Part shown: piece by piece, positions 59,994 through 64,000 of the stretch
Numbering within the stretch: position 1 is the first letter of the stretch
Layout: each line of letters opens with the position of its first letter
Source of the DNA: Mesorhizobium australicum WSM2073
GTDB taxonomy: Bacteria; Pseudomonadota; Alphaproteobacteria; Rhizobiales; Rhizobiaceae
DNA: 64,000 nt
Assembly (NCBI RefSeq): GCF_000230995.2
Contig: NC_019973.1
Location: forward strand, 3,052,001-3,116,000
Direction: 5' to 3'
Position numbers and translations under genes: made by a program
The notes under the pieces: model-generated
What the model was told of the DNA's origin: nothing
Seen by the model: only the letters and a program-made list of their open reading frames with translations
The model's database searches: none

Positions 59994-60239
59994 ATGTATT
60001 TTGGGTCTTTTCTCGTCGGGATGTCGGCGACCACGATCGTTGTCGCAGTGTGGACCTATATTGCTACCGGTTCGTTCTGGGTGGCGCTTGGCTGGACAGT
60101 GGTGGTCCTGGTCGTCCTGCAGGTCGGCTATTTCGTGCTCGTCGTGGGGCTGATCTACAGGCGCGCGCAAAACGTCGCGATGAGCCCGGATGCAGTCAAC
60201 CCGGTGCCGCCGCTCCATCGGGACGGCGTCCGATTCTAA
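59994..60239 (+). CDS. Exopolysaccharide production repressor-like membrane protein (SyrA/ExoX type)
   Basis: 81 residues: two transmembrane helices (about 3-25, GSFLVGMSATTIVVAVWTYI; about 29-53, ALGWTVVVLVVLQVGYFVLV) and a cytoplasmic tail starting YRRAQN. The pattern matches the small SyrA/ExoX-type proteins of rhizobia, which lower exopolysaccharide synthesis post-translationally or by signalling. The ribosome binding site is weak. It lies about 12 kb from the polysaccharide cluster and is a possible regulator of it. Confidence 0.75.
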   Translation: MYFGSFLVGMSATTIVVAVWTYIATGSFWVALGWTVVVLVVLQVGYFVLVVGLIYRRAQNVAMSPDAVNPVPPLHRDGVRF

Positions 60240-60369
60240 CGAAGAGCTCCCGCTCCGGTATCGAGCGTTGCGCACCTTCCGCCAAATCGCGGCGGCCGGT
60301 GGAACGAAGCTGTGATGCGTGCGTTTTTCCTGCCTCGATCGGTGAGGCGCCACCTCCACCGGTCCGTTG

Positions 60370-60406
60370 AAGGCCCGTTCTGCTCCCGGCAGGGCGGGCC
60401 TTTTTT
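60370..60406 (+). terminator. Rho-independent terminator
   Basis: aaggcccg (60370-60377) pairs with cgggcctt (60395-60402) around an inner ctgc/gcag hairpin and is followed by six T. It lies about 130 bp after the SyrA/ExoX-like gene and probably ends its transcript. Confidence 0.8.
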
Positions 60407-60716
60407 GGAGGCCCGGTAGAGCATTTGGAACGACACTCTTCGCTATACGTTAGTTGTTCCTAAGGAGCGGGTAATCCGAGAAAGAGGCGACATTGCTTGC
60501 GCTGCAACGCGCGATGCTTTTGCTATTTCCGCAAATTAGAAGAAGTTTCTTCAGAAAAGCAAAGCATACCATTGCTTATCTTCACATGTGTGCATAATAA
60601 AATGTGGCATGTTTCTGGTTGCGCGCCACATTTATTTCACAAACAAGGATGGAACCTCCCAGTTGCGTGAGAGTTTTCCCTGAGGCGGAGCGAAATACCC
60701 AATCATGGAGGTTGTT
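60407..60716 (+). promoter_or_regulatory. AT-rich leader/promoter region of DUF1236 copy 2
   Basis: A 310-bp stretch without a gene, notably AT-rich around 60510-60650. It holds a 9-bp inverted repeat (aaatgtggc 60600-60608, gccacattt 60625-60633) and shorter ones (gaagaa/ttcttc near 60540; aagcaa/ttgctt near 60558-60578). The repeats and length suggest a regulated promoter or structured 5' leader. Confidence 0.5.
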
Positions 60717-61016
60717 ATGAAGCATTATCTTACGAGCGCCGCGGCTGCCATCGTCCTGCTGGGCGGCGTCGGAGCGGCCCTGGCGGACACGATCGTGGTC
60801 CAGCCGGAACAGGAGACGGTGGTTCGCGAATACATCAAGAAGGAGCCGCTAGCGTCGGTGAACCTTCTGGGCGTCGAGCTCAAGCTCGGCTCGTCCGTGC
60901 CGGACAAGGTCGAACTGCGCGAGGTCCCCAACGTCAAGTATCGCGTTGCGGTGATCAACGATCAGACCGTGCTGGTCGACCCGGACACCCGTCAGATCGT
61001 GGAAGTTCTTCACTGA
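60717..61016 (+). CDS. DUF1236 periplasmic protein, copy 2
   Basis: 99 residues with a signal peptide (MKHYLTSAAAAIVLLGGVGA, cleaved near ALA) and a DUF1236 domain (VPDKVELREVPNVKYRVAVI, TVLVDPDTRQIVEVLH). The start at 60717 follows GGAGG; the frame could begin at 60705 but that would shift the signal peptide inward. Paralogue of 7391-7687. A strong terminator follows. Confidence 0.88.
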   Translation: MKHYLTSAAAAIVLLGGVGAALADTIVVQPEQETVVREYIKKEPLASVNLLGVELKLGSSVPDKVELREVPNVKYRVAVINDQTVLVDPDTRQIVEVLH

Positions 61017-61029
61017 TCCGTCTCTGCAT

Positions 61030-61078
61030 CAAGCAAAAAGCCCATCACCGATTTAATCCGGTGATGGGCTTTTGCTTG
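61030..61078. terminator. Bidirectional Rho-independent terminator
   Basis: aaaagcccatcaccg pairs exactly with cggtgatgggctttt over 15 bp with an 8-nt loop and A/T runs on both sides, placed between the convergent DUF1236 and YghU-type genes. Confidence 0.9.
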
Positions 61079-61099
61079 TCGCCCGCCAGTTCTCCAGAA

Positions 61100-61966
61100 T
61101 TACTCGGCGGCCAGCTTGTCCTGCGTCCTGGTGTCGAAGTCGCTGGCGTCATGGCGTTCGTGCAGTTGCATGGACGGTTCGCCAAAGGCGCGGTTGACCA
61201 TGCGGCCACGCTGGACAGCGGGCCGTTCGTCGATCGCCTTTGCCCAGCGCTGAACGTGCTTGTAATCCTGAACCGACAGGAATTCGGCGGAATCATTGTA
61301 CATCCGGCCGAGCGCCAACCCGCCATACCAGGGCCAGACCGCCATATCGGCAACCGAATAGTCCTTGCCACCGAGATACTCGACCTCGGCCAACCGGCGG
61401 TCGAGTACGTCCATCTGCCGCTTCACCTCCATCGAGAAGCGGTCGATGGCGTATTCGAACTTCTCCGGCGCATAGGCGTAGAAATGGCCAAAACCGCCGC
61501 CGAGATAAGGCGCAGAACCCATCTGCCAAAACAGCCAGGACAGCACTTCCGCCCGGGCCGGCTGTTCAGTGGGCAGGAATTCACCGAATTTTTCGGCGAG
61601 ATAGACCAGGATCGAGCCGGATTCGAAGACGCGCAGCGGGGTCTTGCCGCTGCGATCCATCAGGGCGGGGATCTTGGAATTGGGATTGACCTCGACAAAG
61701 CCGCTGCCGAACTGGTCGCCATCGTTGATCCGGATCAGCCAGGCGTCGTATTCGGCGCCCTTGTGGCCAAGCGCTAGAAGCTCCTCCAGCATCACCGTTA
61801 CCTTGACGCCGTTCGGCGTCGCCAGCGAATAAAGCTGCAGCGGGTGCTTGCCGACGGGCAGGTCCTTGTCATGCGTCGGACCGGCGATCGGCCGGTTGAT
61901 GCTGGCAAAGGTGCCGCCATTGGCCTTGTTCCAGGTCCATACTTTCGGCGGGGTGTATTCAGTCAT
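61100..61966 (-). CDS. yghU: YghU-type glutathione S-transferase family disulfide reductase
   Basis: 288 residues. The N-terminal extension ending HDKDLPVGKHPLQLYSLATP, then a thioredoxin-like glutathione-binding domain (GSGFVEVNPNSKIPALMD, RVFESGSILVYLAEKFGEF) and the helical domain (QMGSAPYLGGGFGHFYAYAP, SVADMAVWPWYGG) match the Nu-class YghU/YfcG enzymes, which reduce disulfides using two glutathiones. Start at 61966 (MTEYTPPK). Confidence 0.93.
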   Translation of the reverse strand: MTEYTPPKVWTWNKANGGTFASINRPIAGPTHDKDLPVGKHPLQLYSLATPNGVKVTVMLEELLALGHKGAEYDAWLIRINDGDQFGSGFVEVNPNSKIPALMDRSGKTPLRVFESGSILVYLAEKFGEFLPTEQPARAEVLSWLFWQMGSAPYLGGGFGHFYAYAPEKFEYAIDRFSMEVKRQMDVLDRRLAEVEYLGGKDYSVADMAVWPWYGGLALGRMYNDSAEFLSVQDYKHVQRWAKAIDERPAVQRGRMVNRAFGEPSMQLHERHDASDFDTRTQDKLAAE

Positions 61967-62212
61967 TGCACGGCCTCGTGTCGTGGGAAGGATGGATAGG
62001 CGTTTATAGGTAGGGCTGTGGAGGGGGAAGTTCAACTTGTGTTGAACTATGTTAATCTTGGGCCGCCGCATTGTCCTGCCGGGCGTTCGAACCTCGAAAG
62101 GCCAAGTGATTGGCTTCGTGGTCCATGGCCACCGTTCTCACCCCTTGCGCCTTCTCCCGCGTGGCATACCTATACAGCAAGCCGCCAGGCATTCGCATCG
62201 CAGGACAAAATC

Positions 62213-63118
62213 ATGACCATCAATCCCAATTCGCGCTCCGTGGTTGCCGTGCGGGCGACCGTTCCGGAGGATGCCTTCACGGCCGGGGCCCTCGGTACGC
62301 TCAGGGAAGGCAGCGGCGTCGTCATCCGCGATGACGGGCTGGTGCTGACCATCGGCTATCTCATCACCGAGGCGGAAGAGGTCTGGCTGACCTCGCATGA
62401 CGGCCGTGTCATTCCCGCGCATGCGCTGGCCTACGACCAGGAATCAGGCTTTGGCCTCGTCCAGGCGCTGGCGCCGACCGGCCTGCCGGCCGTGGCGCTG
62501 GGCGATGCCGGCAAGGCCAGGATCGGCGACGCGGTGGTGCTTGCCGACGGCATCGGCCGGGCAGTCGAGGCCAAGATCGTCACCAAGCAGGAATTCGCCG
62601 GCTATTGGGAGTATCTGCTGGACGAGGCGATCTTCATCGCGCCGGCGCATCCGTCCTGGGGCGGCGCGCCCTTGTTCAGCGCCGAGGGCGCACTGCTCGG
62701 CATCGGTTCGCTGCGCCTGCAGATGAGCCGCGCCGGCGAGGTGGCCGATATCAACATGGTGGTGCCGATCGACCTGTTGCCGCCGATCCTCGACGACCTG
62801 CTGACGCGTGGCCAGGTGGCTAAGCCGCCGCGCCCGTGGCTCGGGGCGCTGTCGGCCGAAAGCGACGGCAAGGTGGTGGTGATGAGCGTGACCGAGGGCG
62901 GCCCGGCCGCCAAGGCCGGCCTGCGCGAAGGGGACGTCATCTCCGAGGTCCGTGACGGCGCGGTCGACGGGCTCGCCGATTTCTATCGCAAGCTGTGGGA
63001 AAGCGGTTCGGCCGGTGCCGAGATCCCGATGCGGGTGGTGCGCGATGGCCGCGAAACGTGGCTGCGTGTGAAATCCGCCGACCGCGGCAGTTTCCTGAAA
63101 AAGCCGCAGCTGCAGTAG
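62213..63118 (+). CDS. S1C (HtrA/DegP-like) protein with PDZ domain, catalytic residues missing
   Basis: 301 residues, no signal peptide or membrane segment. Residues 1-200 follow the trypsin-like S1C fold (GSGVVIRDDGLVLTIGYLIT, then VALGDAGKARIGDAVVLA). Residues 205-290 form a PDZ domain (PWLGAL, GGPAAKAGLREGDVISEV). The active site is lost: the His of the HtrA TNxHV motif is Tyr-49 (TIGYLI), the Asp is Gly-79 (DQESGFGLV) and the Ser of GNSGGPL is Gly-150 (SWGGAPL). It is therefore probably a pseudoprotease acting as an adaptor or binder in the cytoplasm. ATG at 62213 is chosen as it begins the conserved fold. Confidence 0.87.
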   Translation: MTINPNSRSVVAVRATVPEDAFTAGALGTLREGSGVVIRDDGLVLTIGYLITEAEEVWLTSHDGRVIPAHALAYDQESGFGLVQALAPTGLPAVALGDAGKARIGDAVVLADGIGRAVEAKIVTKQEFAGYWEYLLDEAIFIAPAHPSWGGAPLFSAEGALLGIGSLRLQMSRAGEVADINMVVPIDLLPPILDDLLTRGQVAKPPRPWLGALSAESDGKVVVMSVTEGGPAAKAGLREGDVISEVRDGAVDGLADFYRKLWESGSAGAEIPMRVVRDGRETWLRVKSADRGSFLKKPQLQ

Positions 63119-63140
63119 GCCGGGCGATTTCGGCCAGCCG

Positions 63141-64000
63141 ATGCATCCAAGACTGCTCAAGACCTTCCTCGTGGTGGCGCGCTGCCGTACCGTCACGCGC
63201 GCCGCCGAGACGGTTCATCTCGCCCAGTCGAGTGTGAGCGACCAGATCCAGTCGCTGGAGGCCGAGCTGGGCGCTGTCTTGTTCACGCGCTTGAAGTCGG
63301 GCCTGGAACTGACCTCGGCGGGACTGGCGTTGAAGCCCATCGCCGAGGAACTGCTGCGGCTCGATGCCGAAGCGCGGGCGGCGGTGCTCGCGGCGGCGGG
63401 ACAGACCAGCGGAGCGCTGACCATCGGCGCGCTGGAGACGATCGCCTCGGCCCGGCTGGCGCCCTGGCTGCCGGGGTTCCAGGCCAGTTATCCTGATATC
63501 GCCGTGCGCATGAAAGTGACTGATAGCGGCGCGCTGCTGCGCCTGCTGGAGGAGGGCGACATCGATGTCGCCTTCTGTTTCGAGCGCCGCGATATGTTCA
63601 ACGGCGGCGCCAATCAGCGCTTCGCCAGGCGCACGATTTTGGCCGAACCGCTGGCGCTGGTCACCGCGCCGGGGCAGAAGCCGGTTCCGTGCGACCTGGC
63701 CGCCCTTGCCGCGCTGCGCTTCGTGGCAACGGAGCCTGGATGCATCTACCGGCACATGTTCGACACCGCCTTTGCCGAGGCGGGCACTGGTACGCCTGAA
63801 CTTGCCGCCGAAGTCGGCAGCATCGGTGCCATTGCCCGGCTGGTGGCGGCCGGCGCGGGGCTGGGCCTCATTCCACGTCTGGCGGTCAGCGACGCGCTCA
63901 AGCGTCGTGAGCTGATCGAACTGCCTTGGCCTGGCCCGGAACCGGCGGCGCCGCTGACGATGATCTGGCGGCGCCGGCGCGTCCAGCCGCCGGCATTGCG
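63141..64000 (+). CDS. LysR family transcriptional regulator, cut by window end
   Basis: About 286 residues visible, no stop before the window edge. N-terminal helix-turn-helix (LKTFLVVARCRTVTRAAETV, SVSDQIQSLEAELGAVLFTR) with the hinge LKSGLELTSAG, then the effector-binding domain (LTIGALETIASARLAPWLPG, PDIAVRMKVTDSGALL). Begins 22 bp after the pseudoprotease gene on the same strand, so it could be cotranscribed. Target unknown. Confidence 0.92.
   Translation, partial: MHPRLLKTFLVVARCRTVTRAAETVHLAQSSVSDQIQSLEAELGAVLFTRLKSGLELTSAGLALKPIAEELLRLDAEARAAVLAAAGQTSGALTIGALETIASARLAPWLPGFQASYPDIAVRMKVTDSGALLRLLEEGDIDVAFCFERRDMFNGGANQRFARRTILAEPLALVTAPGQKPVPCDLAALAALRFVATEPGCIYRHMFDTAFAEAGTGTPELAAEVGSIGAIARLVAAGAGLGLIPRLAVSDALKRRELIELPWPGPEPAAPLTMIWRRRRVQPPAL

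Overview
The window is GC-rich, densely coded DNA that looks like a chromosomal segment of a Mesorhizobium-type alphaproteobacterium (Hyphomicrobiales). Support comes from the family mix (DUF982 pair, two DUF1236 proteins, GcrA-like and SyrA/ExoX-like proteins, a Ku/LigD cluster) and from intergenic palindromes of a kind I know from rhizobial genomes. The genus is an inference. I saw no rRNA, tRNA, CRISPR array or insertion sequence.

Layout. 0-11 kb holds mixed housekeeping and stress genes: a pseudouridine synthase, an aldo/keto reductase with divergent LysR, a 5TM-PAS-PAS-GGDEF diguanylate cyclase, several very small proteins, DUF1236 copy 1, an XRE/MmyB regulator divergent from an NAD-epimerase, a RibD-type reductase and a small hydrolase. 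11.3-15 kb is a ribose-type sugar ABC transporter operon with a strong hairpin after the binding-protein gene. 15-18.3 kb holds membrane proteins, including a three-gene ATGA-coupled operon whose middle gene is frameshifted. 18.4-23.7 kb is a prophage-like regulatory/replication module without structural genes: S24 repressor, RelE/ParE remnant, GcrA-like protein, two DUF982, DUF1376 and partners. Two exact 20-bp inverted promoter/operator copies flank its core. 24-33.6 kb holds a surface acyltransferase, a TetR-SDR-MDR locus with a clear operator, a GntR regulator, a D-2-hydroxyacid dehydrogenase and small genes. 33.8-48.2 kb is an FAD monooxygenase followed by an exopolysaccharide cluster (chain-length protein, Wzy-like polymerase, two glycosyltransferases, flippase, GH5 hydrolase, GINT1-like protein, two CelD-like acetyltransferases). 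48.3-55 kb is a non-homologous end-joining block: LigD, Ku, a BRCT-like/TPR protein coupled to ku, a hydrolase and exonuclease III. 55-64 kb holds an SdrD-like membrane protein, a WD40 membrane protein, a sulfotransferase, an exopolysaccharide-repressor-like protein, DUF1236 copy 2, a YghU-type glutathione enzyme, a degenerate S1C protease and a LysR gene cut by the window end.

Most notable: two tiny genes encode peptides of 29 aa (32940-33029) and 33 aa (56360-56461). Both have good ribosome binding sites, and they share a lasso-peptide-like leader, Y-E-[K/R]-P...L...[V/I]-T-A, at identical spacing. Neither predicted core has the Asp/Glu needed for a lasso ring, and no maturation enzyme lies in the window. 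They are candidates for orphan RiPP precursors of an undefined class. Other points worth a look are the BRCT/TPR protein in the Ku operon, the S1C-like protein lacking its whole catalytic triad, the P-loop-less polysaccharide co-polymerase and the frameshifted membrane-protein gene.
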